Shown: positions 8,613-17,721, numbered from the stretch's first letter. The stretch is DNA of 64,000 nucleotides from Pseudomonas jessenii (GCF_002236115.1 NZ_NIWT01000005.1:310001-374000); one strand, 5' to 3'. Program-made: numbers and translations. Notes: generated by a model from the letters alone, not told the origin.

Positions 8613-9197
8613 ATGCGCTTTCTGCCTGGCCTGATCTGCCTGCTACCCCTTCTGAGCCCTTTGGCTCATGCCGAATTGATTGATGACGTCAACGACCGGG
8701 GCGAATTGCGCATTGCCGTTGAAGCCAACACTCCCCCGTTCAATTTCAAGGATGACGACAAGCTCACCGGCTTCGAAATCGAGTTGGGCCAACTGCTCGC
8801 AAGTGAACTCGATGTCCGGGCCGACTTCGTCGTCACCGACGGCAGCGATCTGCTGACCGGCGTCGAAAGCGGCAAATACGACATCGCTATCAACCACATA
8901 GCAGTGACCCCGGATCTCAAGGATCGTTTCGACTTCAGCGAACCTTACATTCAAACCAATGCGCAATTGATCGCGCAGAAAGAAGAGCCTCGCTCCATTT
9001 TGCTGGTCCAATCGCTGACGGAAGAGAAGCCCAAAACCAACCCGGCCGTGAACCTGGCGATTCCGTTTCAGAAGGGTAATCCGGCGTTCCAAGCCAGCCT
9101 GGAAAACGCATTGCAACGAATCAAGGATGACGGGCGACTGCAAGCGCTGGAACAGAAGTGGCTGGGGGCGGATGCGGGTGTGGTGCCGAAACCTTGA
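8613..9197 (+). CDS. Short amino-acid-type solute-binding protein lacking most of lobe 2
   Basis: A secreted protein of the bacterial extracellular solute-binding family 3 (SBP_bac_3), 194 residues against a usual 240-280. A signal peptide ends near AHAELID. The first lobe is intact (GELRIAVEANTPPFNFKDDD, LTGFEIELG, KYDIAINHIAVT). The sequence then passes from the hinge through a short proline-rich linker (residues about 128-145) straight to the closing helix (LENALQRIKDDGRLQAL). GGAG five bases upstream supports ATG 8613 over a GTG at 8607. No permease or ATPase genes are adjacent. It may be a degenerate receptor or a soluble binder. Confidence 0.82.
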   Translation: MRFLPGLICLLPLLSPLAHAELIDDVNDRGELRIAVEANTPPFNFKDDDKLTGFEIELGQLLASELDVRADFVVTDGSDLLTGVESGKYDIAINHIAVTPDLKDRFDFSEPYIQTNAQLIAQKEEPRSILLVQSLTEEKPKTNPAVNLAIPFQKGNPAFQASLENALQRIKDDGRLQALEQKWLGADAGVVPKP

Positions 9198-9229
9198 GCC
9201 ATCGGGAAGTTGAAGTAAAAGATGAACCC

Positions 9230-9320
9230 TGTGGGAGCGAGCTTGCTCGCGATGGCGGCCTGACATTCAACATCAATGTTGGCTGGACAGGCCTCATCGC
9301 GAGCAAGCTCGCTCCCACAG
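9230..9320. repeat. REPIN, GTGGG family (convergent gap)
   Basis: Inverted pair of GTGGGAGCGAGCTTGCTCGC repeats filling the gap between the convergent solute-binding-protein and DUF523 genes. Confidence 0.92.
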
Positions 9321-9336
9321 TGCCTTGTGTCGCTCG

Positions 9337-9822
9337 TTAATCGAGCATTGCCAACGCCTGTGCCGCCTGCGGCAACTCCAGCTCACTGAACACCTGCACC
9401 CCGTGACGGTTGAGTAGCGCAGCCGTCACGCCCTCGCCACTGACTTTCACGCCGCTGAACGTCCCGTCATAGGTCAGCAAATTGCCGCAGGACGGGCTGT
9501 TGGCCTTGAGGACGGCGATGCGGATGCCATGCTTTTTTACCAGTTCCAGTGCCTGATACGCCCCCGACAGAAACTGCGCACTAACGTCCTCGCCCTCGGT
9601 GGTGATCACCAACGCCTGGCCATCGAGGACTTGCGTGCCCTGCCCGCCTGGAATTTCCGCCGCCGCCCGAGGTGTTGGCAATCCACCAGCCACCTCGGGG
9701 CACAACGGTATGACCCGACCCTCATCAAGCCACTGCTGAAGCTGATCGAACGGCCCACTGGCCCCGCCGTCGTAACGAACCCTGTGGCCCAACAGGCAGC
9801 GGCTGACGAGAATTTTCTGCAT
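9337..9822 (-). CDS. DUF523 domain protein
   Basis: A 161-residue cytoplasmic protein. It shows the family pattern of conserved cysteines: SRCLLGHRVRYDGG near the N-terminus, LCPEVAGGLPTPR about residue 45, and NSPSCGN near residue 108. The cysteines suggest metal or Fe-S binding, but the function is unknown. Only 2 bases separate its start from the stop of the upstream 2OG-dioxygenase gene, so the two are almost certainly translated from one mRNA. Confidence 0.88.
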   Translation of the reverse strand: MQKILVSRCLLGHRVRYDGGASGPFDQLQQWLDEGRVIPLCPEVAGGLPTPRAAAEIPGGQGTQVLDGQALVITTEGEDVSAQFLSGAYQALELVKKHGIRIAVLKANSPSCGNLLTYDGTFSGVKVSGEGVTAALLNRHGVQVFSELELPQAAQALAMLD

Positions 9823-9824
9823 GA

Positions 9825-10457
9825 TCAGAACGGCTCGTTGCCGCGCCGGCGGAACCAGCCGGTCAGCGACAGGCGATCCCGGGTTGCGGGCAGGACTTCG
9901 TGGGGAACCTCGCCGGAGAGAAACACCACCAGGCAGCCACCGACAGGTTCCACGTCGTAGACGCGATCATTGTCGAGGTACATGCGCAACTGGCCGCCGT
10001 GTTCGGGAAGCCAAGCGTCATTGAGATAAACCACCGCCGAAACCATGCGCCGGTCGTCATCGCGAAAACGGTCGACGTGCTTCAGGTAGAAGGCACCGGG
10101 CGGGTACATCGCAAAATGGCTTTCGAAATCCTCCAGGCCGAGAAACAGACCGCGATTGATCGCCTCGCGCAGGCTGTCCATCAAACTCAGATAGCTGTCG
10201 CACGCCTCGGCCTGGCCGGGGTCGATCCACTGGATATGGTCGCCACGAATCCCTTCGCGGATCTCCGATGACGGCCCACGGCCCACGGCGGCCGGAGCCA
10301 GCTGACCCTCGGCAGCACGTTTGCGACACTCGGCCGCCAGCTCTCGGGTCAAGTCCTGAGGCAGGAAAATATTCTGCTGCGACCAGCCGTGCTCGGCCAG
10401 GTCGTCGACGATTCGTAGCAGCAGCGGGTGATCAGAGGATATTTGCATGGCGCGCAT
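9825..10457 (-). CDS. 2-oxoglutarate/Fe(II)-dependent dioxygenase (prolyl-4-hydroxylase-like)
   Basis: A 210-residue enzyme with a C-terminal P4Hc-type double-stranded beta-helix. Iron ligands are H and D in LKHVDRFRDDD and a distal H in GEVPHEVLPA. The 2-oxoglutarate-binding Arg is likely in DRLSLTGWFRRR. An AGGAA four bases upstream supports the ATG at 10457; the next in-frame ATG is at 10448. The substrate is unknown; related bacterial enzymes hydroxylate proteins such as EF-Tu, but this cannot be assigned here. First gene of a two-gene unit with DUF523. Confidence 0.87.
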   Translation of the reverse strand: MRAMQISSDHPLLLRIVDDLAEHGWSQQNIFLPQDLTRELAAECRKRAAEGQLAPAAVGRGPSSEIREGIRGDHIQWIDPGQAEACDSYLSLMDSLREAINRGLFLGLEDFESHFAMYPPGAFYLKHVDRFRDDDRRMVSAVVYLNDAWLPEHGGQLRMYLDNDRVYDVEPVGGCLVVFLSGEVPHEVLPATRDRLSLTGWFRRRGNEPF

Positions 10458-10565
10458 AGTATTCCTGTGCCCGGAAATCCGACAGAGCCGCGCAGCGGGT
10501 TGATACGAATTCTCGACAAGCAGGGGTGCCACACGGAGAATAGTCGCCTGCTGACTGGAGTCCCT

Positions 10566-11318
10566 ATGCGCCGTTTGCTTTTATCCCTGCTGATGTTCTG
10601 CGTTTTGCCCGCCTGGGCAGACGGCCACGATCAGTTGTACAAGGTCGCCGGCTGGCCGGAACAACGCGCGCATTTCAGCGATGCCCTCTCGGCTGCTCAG
10701 CAACGCTACCAGGGCAGCCTGCCGCCGGCGGTGTTTCAGGCACTGGTCAGCAACAGCAATCAGCGATTTTCCGCCAAGGCCGTGGACCAGCGTGCCGAAG
10801 CGCAATTGCGCAAGAACCTCGCCGACCCCAAACCCGCGCTGACGTTTTTCCAGTCGCCCCTGGGCAAGAAAATCGTCGCCGCCGAGTTGCTGGCGACCCG
10901 TCGCGACCAACTGGCAAAAAACGCCAAGGGTCTGCCAAAGATGCAGGCCAGCGACAGCCGCATGTTGATCATCGGCCATTTGGCACAAGCCCTGCCCGCT
11001 CGCGAGGCCGGTGCGGAAGTCAGTCTGGCGATTGCTGGCGTCGCCGCCGATAGCTTGAGTTCAATGATCCCGGGATTGCTCGGTGCCGGTCAGGCGCAGG
11101 GCATGCTCAACGGCCAGCGCCAGCGCCTGATGGAGCAGATCGGTAGCGACCTCAACAACACACTGCTGTATGTCTATCGCGACCTGTCGGACAACGAACT
11201 GGAAGAGTTCGCAACCTTTGCCGAATCGGCGGAAGGCCAGGCTTATTATCAAGCGGCGCTGGCGGCGATTCGGGCGGGGTTGGCGGTGGGGCAGAGCAAT
11301 TCTAACCTGACCCAGTGA
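10566..11318 (+). CDS. DUF2059 secreted protein
   Basis: A 250-residue protein with a signal peptide (MRRLLLSLLMFCVLPAWA, then DGHDQ) and a helical DUF2059 region in the C-terminal half (DLSDNELEEFATFAESAEGQ). Probably periplasmic; the function is unknown. It is divergent from the 2OG-dioxygenase gene with a 108-base gap, and convergent with the hydrolase gene across a REPIN. Confidence 0.85.
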   Translation: MRRLLLSLLMFCVLPAWADGHDQLYKVAGWPEQRAHFSDALSAAQQRYQGSLPPAVFQALVSNSNQRFSAKAVDQRAEAQLRKNLADPKPALTFFQSPLGKKIVAAELLATRRDQLAKNAKGLPKMQASDSRMLIIGHLAQALPAREAGAEVSLAIAGVAADSLSSMIPGLLGAGQAQGMLNGQRQRLMEQIGSDLNNTLLYVYRDLSDNELEEFATFAESAEGQAYYQAALAAIRAGLAVGQSNSNLTQ

Positions 11319-11340
11319 TCTTCGGCACCTGACCGATCGC

Positions 11341-11414
11341 TATCGCGAGCAAGCTCGCTCCCACATTGGATCTGCGTACGCCGGCCCATTGTGGGAGCGA
11401 GCTTGCTCACGATG
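11341..11414. repeat. REPIN, GTGGG family, short spacer
   Basis: Two REP copies in the outward arrangement (ATCGCGAGCAAGCTCGCTCC ... GTGGGAGCGAGCTTGCTCAC). The spacer is only about 20 bases, and one arm carries a G-to-A change. It lies between convergent genes. Confidence 0.88.
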
Positions 11415-11429
11415 GGGCCGGAACAGGCA

Positions 11430-12377
11430 CTAGGGATTGCGACCCTTGATCCGCCTGGTCAAAAACCCGAAATACTCCTGCCGCATCACCAGCGTCTCAT
11501 TCGCCAGATGATGTCGTGCCTCGGGCAGCATCAGCACCTGCGGCCGATCAAACTTGCCCCGCAACACTTCCAGGTTGTACTCCCAATCCACCGTCATGTC
11601 GGCCTGCCCCTGCACGATCAGCGGCCGGCGGGTACTCATGGGGGCGGCCTCGATGCGTTTGATCCAGCGCGCCAACGCACCCACCCAGGCTGTCGGCAAG
11701 CGCAACGGCTGCAACGGATCGGCCTGCAGAAACGGCAGAAAGGCCGGGTCGTTGGAGTTCTCGCTGAAACGCCGGGCGATGGCTTTGACGAAAGGCTTGA
11801 GCAGGTAGTAACTCAGTTGCGACCAACCCCACGCCCGCGGCCGCACCAGCGGCGACAGCAAAATCACCTGGCCCTGGGCCGGGCTGCTCGCCCCCGCATT
11901 CAACACATGATCGATCACGATCGCCCCGCCGGTGCTCTGCCCGCACAAGTGCCACGGCTGCGGCAAGTCGAGGGATTGCGCCTCGCGGAACAACCCTTGC
12001 AATGCGTCCTGATACTCGGCGAAATCCTTGATGCTCGCCCGTTCGCCACTGGACAGGCCATGCCCCGGCAAGTCGCAGGCAATCACCGCAAAGCCCTGGT
12101 CCAGCGCCCACTCGATCACATGCCGATAGAGCCCGGTGTGGTCGTAGAAACCGTGGATGACAAACAGCGTCGCCTTGGCTCGCTCGGGCCACCAGAACTG
12201 GCTGACCAGCTCATAACCGTCGACCTCGAATCGCCCAAGGCCGCTGCGCACCTGACGCGAGGCAAAATCCAGCCCGTAGAATTGCTGGTAAGCCTGCGCC
12301 TGCGCCGACAACGCCTGCCCGGCAGCCAATGGCAGCAGGCTTGCACGTAGAAGATCAGGGTCGAAAGTAGCCGGCAT
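11430..12377 (-). CDS. Alpha/beta hydrolase, monoacylglycerol-lipase type
   Basis: A 315-residue serine hydrolase. The oxyanion region is VIHGFYDHTGLYRHV. The nucleophile elbow is CGQSTGGAI (about residue 168), the acid is probably in VQGQADMTVDWEYN, and the catalytic histidine is in PEARHHLANE near residue 290. The Hydrolase_4 (lysophospholipase-like) pattern suggests a lipid or fatty-ester substrate. There is no signal peptide. It is divergent from the DUF6436 gene with a 96-base gap. Confidence 0.87.
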   Translation of the reverse strand: MPATFDPDLLRASLLPLAAGQALSAQAQAYQQFYGLDFASRQVRSGLGRFEVDGYELVSQFWWPERAKATLFVIHGFYDHTGLYRHVIEWALDQGFAVIACDLPGHGLSSGERASIKDFAEYQDALQGLFREAQSLDLPQPWHLCGQSTGGAIVIDHVLNAGASSPAQGQVILLSPLVRPRAWGWSQLSYYLLKPFVKAIARRFSENSNDPAFLPFLQADPLQPLRLPTAWVGALARWIKRIEAAPMSTRRPLIVQGQADMTVDWEYNLEVLRGKFDRPQVLMLPEARHHLANETLVMRQEYFGFLTRRIKGRNP

Positions 12378-12473
12378 GGACGATTCCAGAACGTGAAACG
12401 GACTTTATAGGCCTGCGATATTCATCTGTCGCGGCAAGCATGGCAAGCTAGCCACCCTTCGAGGATTGAACCG

Positions 12474-13055
12474 ATGCGCTCGCCCCTTCGCGCCCCCCTG
12501 TTTGCCAGCCTGCTCGCCGTGGTGTGTGCTGGCGTATTGTGGGCGGCCTACGACTGGTTCCAGGGGCGTTACCTGAGGGCGTTCAGCGAGCACACCGCGA
12601 TGTTTTCCGGTGATCCGCTGCGCCTTCCCGAATCCCTCGCCGGCCCTGGCGCCATCCGCCTTGTGCATTTCTGGGACCCGGCCTGCCCGTGCAATGTCGG
12701 CAATCAACAACACCTGACCGAGCTGGTCGAGCGCTACCGACCCCATGGCGTGGAATTCTATGCCGTGCAAAAACCCGGTAGCCACGGCCAATTGCCGAGC
12801 ACCTTGAGCAGCCTCAAAACCATCGACATCCTGCCCGGCTCAGAGCAGATCCCCGCCAGCCCGGCCGTGGCGATCTGGGATCGCAGCGGCAAACTGGCGT
12901 ACTTCGGCCCCTACAGCGAAGGCCTGACCTGCAACTCGAGCAACAGCTTTATCGAGCCGATCCTGCAAGCGCTGGATGAAGGCCGCGCAGTGAGTGCCAC
13001 GCACACACTGGCCGTAGGTTGTTACTGCCCGTGGCCTGTCGATCCAACTAAATAG
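12474..13055 (+). CDS. DUF6436 thioredoxin-like membrane-anchored protein
   Basis: A 193-residue protein with an N-terminal membrane anchor (about residues 8-27) and a thioredoxin-like fold: LVHFWDPACPCNVGNQQHL puts a CxC motif where thioredoxins carry CxxC, followed by SPAVAIWDRSGKLAYFGPY. Additional cysteines near the C-terminus (GCYCPW) could form disulfides. Probably faces the periplasm; its redox role is inferred only. No operon partner; the acylase gene follows 102 bases later on the same strand. Confidence 0.8.
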   Translation: MRSPLRAPLFASLLAVVCAGVLWAAYDWFQGRYLRAFSEHTAMFSGDPLRLPESLAGPGAIRLVHFWDPACPCNVGNQQHLTELVERYRPHGVEFYAVQKPGSHGQLPSTLSSLKTIDILPGSEQIPASPAVAIWDRSGKLAYFGPYSEGLTCNSSNSFIEPILQALDEGRAVSATHTLAVGCYCPWPVDPTK

Positions 13056-13157
13056 GGAAAGACGCGGTAATACGAATCCCTCCTACGGGCGATGCGCCAA
13101 ATCGGCACCCCGTGTTACACAGTGGCATCAGGAATCACAATAACAACAAGGACTCTT

Positions 13158-15557
13158 ATGAAACGCAGCCTGACCGCTCTCGCTCTGTTGATCGTCGTGC
13201 TGGCCTCCGGAGCCGGCTGGTACCTCTACAGCAAGCAGCCGTCACGCCAGGGCATGGTGGAACTGCAACACCTGCAAGGCTCCGTCACCGTGCGCTACGA
13301 CGAACGTGGCATCCCGCACATCCGCGCCGACAACGAAACCGACCTGTACCGCGCCCTCGGCTACGTGCATGCCCAGGACCGCCTGTTCCAGATGGAAGTC
13401 CTGCGTCGCCTGGCCCGTGGCGAACTGGCTGAAGTGCTCGGGCCGAAGCTGCTCGACACCGACAAACTGATGCGCAGCCTGCGCATTCGCGAACGCGCAG
13501 AAACTTACCTGGCGAACCTCGACAAGCAGTCGCCCTCCTTCATCGCCATGCAAGCCTATCTGGACGGCATCAACCAGTATCAGGACAGCCACGTCAAACC
13601 CGTGGAGTTCGATGTGCTGGGCATTCCAAAACGCCCGTTCACGGCCCAGGACACCATCAGCATCGCCGGCTACATGGCCTACAGTTTTGCTGCGGCATTT
13701 CGTACCGAACCCTTGCTGACCTTCGTGCGCGATCAACTGGGGCCCCAATACCTGAACATCTTCGATCTCGACTGGCAGCCCAAGGGCGTGCTCAACGGGA
13801 CCGGCACCACCTTGGCCAGCGCCGACTGGAAAGACCTCAACGCCCTCGCCCGCTTGAGCGAACAAGCCCTGGCTGACAACGGCCTGCCACAGTTCGAGGG
13901 CAGCAACGCCTGGGTCGTCGCGGGTAGCCGGACCCAAAGCGGCAAGCCGCTGCTGGCGGGTGATCCGCATATCCGTTTTTCCGCGCCGTCGGTGTGGTAC
14001 GAAGCGCAGCTCTCGGCGCCCGGCTTCGAACTCTACGGCCACTATCAGGCCTTGATGCCGTTTGCGTCGCTGGGCATGAACCACGACTTCGGCTGGAGCA
14101 TCACCATGTTCCAGAATGACGACCTCGACCTGATCGCCGAGAAGGTCAACCCGGACAACCCCAATCAGGTCTGGTATCGCGGCAAGTGGGTGGACATGAC
14201 GACCAGCGAGCAGCAGATCGCAGTCAAGGGCCAGGCGCCAGTCACCCTGGTGTTGCGTCAGTCGCCCCACGGCCCGATCGTCAACGATGCCTTGGGCAGC
14301 GGCGTCGGTAAAACCCCGATTGCCATGTGGTGGGCATTTCTCGAAAGCCAGAACCCGATCCTGGAGGGTTTCTACCAGCTCAATCGCGCCGACACCCTGG
14401 CCAAGGCCCGTGGTGCCGCGGCAAAAATCCAGGCCCCGGGCCTGAACGTTGTCTGGGCCAATGCCAAGGGAGATATCGGCTGGTGGGCGGCGGCGCAATT
14501 GCCTAAACGCCCGACGGGTGTACGCCCGTGGTTCATCCTCGACGGCAGCACCGCCGAGGCGGACAAGGATGGCTTCTACCCGTTCAGCGCCAACCCTCAG
14601 GAAGAAAACCCGGCCCGGGGCTACATCGTCTCGGCCAACTTCCAGCCGGTGTCGCCAACCGGCATGGAGATTCCCGGCTACTACAACCTTGCCGATCGCG
14701 GCCAGCAACTCAATCGCCAGCTCAGCGACAAAGCGATCAAATGGGACCTGGAAAACAGCCAGAAACTGCAACTGGGCACCACTACCGCCTACGGCCCGCG
14801 CCTGTTGGCACCGCTGTTGCCGGTGTTGCGCGAAGTGGTGAGCGATCCCGCCGAACTCAAACTCGTGGAGCAACTGGCCCAGTGGAAAGGCGATTACCCG
14901 CTCGACTCGACCAGCGCCACGCTGTTCAACCAGTTCCTGTTCAACCTGACTGACGCGACGATGCGCGATGAACTGGGTAACGACTTCTTCGAAACGCTGC
15001 TCTCGACCCGGGTGATCGACGCCGCGCTCCCCCGCCTTGCCGCCAGCGCCGATTCGCCGTGGTGGGACAACCGCAGCACCCTCGGCAAGGAAACCCGTGC
15101 CGACACGGTGAAGGTCGCCTGGCAAGCCAGCCTCGCGCACCTCAAGAGCACCCTCGGCGCAGACGCCTCGCAATGGCAGTGGGGCAGCGCGCACACATTG
15201 ACCCATGGCCATCCGCTCGGGCAGCAGAAGCCGCTGGACCTGTTCTTCAATGTCGGCCCCTTCGCCGCACCTGGCAGTCATGAAGTGCCGAACAACCTCT
15301 CAGCGAAAATCGGACCGGCACCCTGGCCCGTCACCTACGGCCCTTCGACCCGGCGCCTGATCGACTTCTCCGACCCGGCCCACAGCCTGACCATCAACCC
15401 GGTCGGCCAGAGCGGAGTCCTGTTCGACAGCCACTATGATGATCAGGCCGAGGCCTACGTCGAGGGGATGTACTTCCAGGCGCATCTCAATGAAGAAGAG
15501 ATCACGGCCAATACCCGCAGTACGTTGAAGCTGTTGCCGGCGCGGGCTGTACCATAG
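13158..15557 (+). CDS. hacB: Penicillin acylase-family amidase (probable AHL acylase, HacB type)
   Basis: A 799-residue Ntn-hydrolase precursor with a signal peptide/anchor (MKRSLTALALLIVVLASGAG). The alpha chain starts VRYDERGIPHIRADNE. Autocleavage is expected before the nucleophile Ser at about residue 249 in GSNAWVVAG, and the beta chain continues with LLAGDPHIRF. AAGGA five bases upstream supports this start. The gene sits beside the spu polyamine cluster as hacB (PA0305) does in P. aeruginosa, where it degrades acyl-homoserine lactones. Substrate preference here is inferred from that; other amides are possible. Confidence 0.85.
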   Translation: MKRSLTALALLIVVLASGAGWYLYSKQPSRQGMVELQHLQGSVTVRYDERGIPHIRADNETDLYRALGYVHAQDRLFQMEVLRRLARGELAEVLGPKLLDTDKLMRSLRIRERAETYLANLDKQSPSFIAMQAYLDGINQYQDSHVKPVEFDVLGIPKRPFTAQDTISIAGYMAYSFAAAFRTEPLLTFVRDQLGPQYLNIFDLDWQPKGVLNGTGTTLASADWKDLNALARLSEQALADNGLPQFEGSNAWVVAGSRTQSGKPLLAGDPHIRFSAPSVWYEAQLSAPGFELYGHYQALMPFASLGMNHDFGWSITMFQNDDLDLIAEKVNPDNPNQVWYRGKWVDMTTSEQQIAVKGQAPVTLVLRQSPHGPIVNDALGSGVGKTPIAMWWAFLESQNPILEGFYQLNRADTLAKARGAAAKIQAPGLNVVWANAKGDIGWWAAAQLPKRPTGVRPWFILDGSTAEADKDGFYPFSANPQEENPARGYIVSANFQPVSPTGMEIPGYYNLADRGQQLNRQLSDKAIKWDLENSQKLQLGTTTAYGPRLLAPLLPVLREVVSDPAELKLVEQLAQWKGDYPLDSTSATLFNQFLFNLTDATMRDELGNDFFETLLSTRVIDAALPRLAASADSPWWDNRSTLGKETRADTVKVAWQASLAHLKSTLGADASQWQWGSAHTLTHGHPLGQQKPLDLFFNVGPFAAPGSHEVPNNLSAKIGPAPWPVTYGPSTRRLIDFSDPAHSLTINPVGQSGVLFDSHYDDQAEAYVEGMYFQAHLNEEEITANTRSTLKLLPARAVP

Positions 15558-15580
15558 ATTTTTGCTGGCCGGGCCGGCCT

Positions 15581-15674
15581 CATCGCGAGCAAGCTCGCTC
15601 CCACAAGGATCTGTGTCGAACACAAATTATGTGAACACCAGAGAAACCTGTGGGAGCGAGCTTGCTCGCGATGG
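15581..15674. repeat. REPIN, GTGGG family (convergent gap)
   Basis: Two REP copies (CATCGCGAGCAAGCTCGCTC and GTGGGAGCGAGCTTGCTCGC) about 45 bases apart, between the convergent acylase and GlxA-type regulator genes. Confidence 0.92.
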
Positions 15675-15702
15675 GGCCCTGATAGACGCCTACAAATTCA
15701 AC

Positions 15703-16668
15703 TCAAACCATCGCCGCAAAGTTCAGCCGGAACTGCTGCGGCGTCACCCCCAACCTGCGATTGAACACACTGCGCATGTGCTGGGCATCGCGAAAACCGC
15801 ATTGATAGGCCACGGTCTTGAGCGGCGCGCGGGTGCTTTCCAGCAGCGTCCGCGCCGCATCGACCCTCGCTCGCTCGACGAACTCGGCCGGGGTGATTTT
15901 CGCTTCCCTGGCAAACACCCGGGAGAAGTTGCGCGCACTCATGTTGGCGGCATTGGCCAGGTCGGCGATGGCCAGGTCGCCCGTCAGGTTGGCCAGCACG
16001 TAATGCTGCACCATCGCTACCGCCGAATCCGCTTCGGCGTGGGGTGTGAGGAACGGGCTGAATTGCGACTGCCCGCCCGAACGCTGGGTGAACACCACCA
16101 GCCGCTTGGCGACGCTGAGTGCAACTTCCGGCCCGTGATCCCGGCCCAATAGATACAACGACAGATCGATCCCCGCTGTGACCCCGGCCGAGGTGAACAG
16201 TTCGCCGTCCTCAACATACAGTCGATCCGCTTCCACCCGGGACGAGGGGCACAGCGCCGCCAGATCCGATGCGTCCTGCCAATGCGTAGTGACCGTGCGC
16301 CCCTCCAGCAATCCGGCCCGGGCGAGCATGAACGCGCCGTTGCAGATCGAGCCGAAGCGCTTGGCCCGCACGCAGGCATCGCGCAACCAGCCGTCGAATG
16401 CCATGCCGAAATCCATAAACGGCAACTGCGGCCCGCCCGCCACCAGCAACAGGTCATACGGCTCCAGCGCTTCGCTGAAATGCCGATGGGCATTGAGGGC
16501 CAAACCGTTGGAGCACGCCATCATCCCGCGCTCGACGCCGATCACCTCCAGCCGATAGTGATCCTGCGGGGCAAGGAAGCGATTGGCCTCGGAAAACACA
16601 TCCATGGGGCCGGTGACATCCAGCGACTGAACGCCGGCGAATACCACGATGGCTACGGTTTTACTCAT
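15703..16668 (-). CDS. GlxA-family transcriptional regulator (DJ-1/PfpI plus AraC)
   Basis: A 321-residue regulator. The N-terminal DJ-1/PfpI amidase-like domain (residues about 4-170) includes IVVFAGVQSLDVTGPMDVF and FGSICNGAFMLARAG, with a cysteine at the amidase elbow. The C-terminal AraC double helix-turn-helix (about 215-320) includes LANAANMSARNFSRVFARE and FRDAQHMRSVFNRRLG. Start MSKTVAI was chosen; the upstream in-frame extension is REPIN-derived. It is divergent from the HD-hydrolase gene, so regulation of that gene is plausible. Confidence 0.9.
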   Translation of the reverse strand: MSKTVAIVVFAGVQSLDVTGPMDVFSEANRFLAPQDHYRLEVIGVERGMMACSNGLALNAHRHFSEALEPYDLLLVAGGPQLPFMDFGMAFDGWLRDACVRAKRFGSICNGAFMLARAGLLEGRTVTTHWQDASDLAALCPSSRVEADRLYVEDGELFTSAGVTAGIDLSLYLLGRDHGPEVALSVAKRLVVFTQRSGGQSQFSPFLTPHAEADSAVAMVQHYVLANLTGDLAIADLANAANMSARNFSRVFAREAKITPAEFVERARVDAARTLLESTRAPLKTVAYQCGFRDAQHMRSVFNRRLGVTPQQFRLNFAAMV

Positions 16669-16709
16669 GACGTGAATCGCCTCCCTTGGATCTGATTGCA
16701 CCGTCCCTT

Positions 16710-16810
16710 TGTAGGAGCGAGCTTGCTCGCGATGCACGTGAGGGCACCGCGTTCATCCAGGCAGCCGGCGTCATCGTTGACCTCCATCGCGAGCAGGCTC
16801 GCTCCTACAG
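16710..16810. repeat. REPIN, TAGG family (divergent gap)
   Basis: Inverted pair with TGTAGGAGCGAGCTTGCTCG arms. The spacer (CACCGCGTTCATCCAGGCAG) closely matches the REPIN at 41249. It lies inside the divergent promoter region between the GlxA regulator and HD hydrolase genes. Confidence 0.92.
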
Positions 16811-16973
16811 GGTCTGCATGCACCCTAGCCAATCCACGCCCAACAAGCGAGGTTGGCGCGATATGCACGCTCATTGGCCGGGATCGCAGCCATGGATCGA
16901 TTGTCCGGTTTCCGGGGCCGTAACAGACTGAAACCCTCAGCGCCGCCAAGGCGTTCACGACGAGGAAAACTCC

Positions 16974-17615
16974 ATGAGCACCACCATCGCCGGCATCAAG
17001 ATCCCCGACAGCGCACTGGCCAAGGCCACCACCGAATACATCCGCGACATCGAGTCCGACCTGCTCTACCACCACTCGTGCCGGGTCTTCCTGTTCGGTG
17101 CTCTGAGCGGCGAGCGCAAGCAACTGGCCTACAACCCGGAGTTGCTGTACGTCGGCGCGATGTTCCATGACCTGGGACTGGTGCAAGGTCATCGCAGCGA
17201 CAACGAGCGCTTCGAAGTCGACGGTGCCAACGCGGCAGCGGCGTTCCTCAAGCCTTACGGACTGAGCGATGACGACATCGAACAGGTCTGGCTATCGATT
17301 GCCCTGCACACCACGCCGGGCGTGCCTCAGCATTTGCGGCCCACCGTGGCACTGGTCACGGCTGGCGTCGAGATGGACGTGCTGGGCATAGACTACGCGG
17401 CGTTTTCCAGCGTGCAGCGCGAAGCGGTGGTGCATGCGCATCCACGGGGCGAGGGATTCAAGGAGTGCATCATCTGCGCGTTTGCCGACGGCTTGCGCCA
17501 TCGTCCGCAGACCACGTTCGGCAATGTGAAGACTGATGTGCTGGTGGATCAGGAGCCGGGGTTCAAGCCGATGAACTTCGTCGAGGTCATTCGCAAATCC
17601 CCTTGGATTTCCTGA
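16974..17615 (+). CDS. HD-domain metal-dependent hydrolase
   Basis: A 213-residue HD-superfamily protein. Metal ligands are visible in LLYHHSCRVFLFG (His), AMFHDLGLVQGH (His-Asp) and SIALHTTPG (His). The pattern resembles cyanamide hydratase-like HD proteins more than nucleotide phosphohydrolases, but the substrate is not known. It is transcribed away from a GlxA/AraC regulator whose DJ-1 domain suggests sensing of a small metabolite, which could be this enzyme's substrate or product. Confidence 0.85.
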   Translation: MSTTIAGIKIPDSALAKATTEYIRDIESDLLYHHSCRVFLFGALSGERKQLAYNPELLYVGAMFHDLGLVQGHRSDNERFEVDGANAAAAFLKPYGLSDDDIEQVWLSIALHTTPGVPQHLRPTVALVTAGVEMDVLGIDYAAFSSVQREAVVHAHPRGEGFKECIICAFADGLRHRPQTTFGNVKTDVLVDQEPGFKPMNFVEVIRKSPWIS

Positions 17616-17628
17616 CCGCAGAAGAACC

Positions 17629-17718
17629 TGTGGGAGCGAGCTTGCTCGCGATGAGGGCATCACAGTCAACATCGATGTTGAATGTCAGTCCGCTATCGCG
17701 AGCAAGCTCGCTCCCACA
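17629..17718. repeat. REPIN, GTGGG family (convergent gap)
   Basis: Inverted pair of GTGGGAGCGAGCTTGCTCGC repeats between the convergent HD hydrolase and the last gene of the polyamine transport operon. The spacer resembles those at 4348 and 9230 (ATCGATGTTGAATGTCAG type). Confidence 0.92.
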
Positions 17719-17721
17719 TTG

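Noticed and set aside
13242..15281. A 679-codon frame antisense to the acylase gene
   Set aside because: It is a shadow of the real gene: no ribosome-binding site and no family sequence, and the sense frame has a signal peptide and catalytic serine.
16669..16737. N-terminal extension of the GlxA regulator
   Set aside because: The extra residues derive from a REPIN; MSKTVAI matches the family start.
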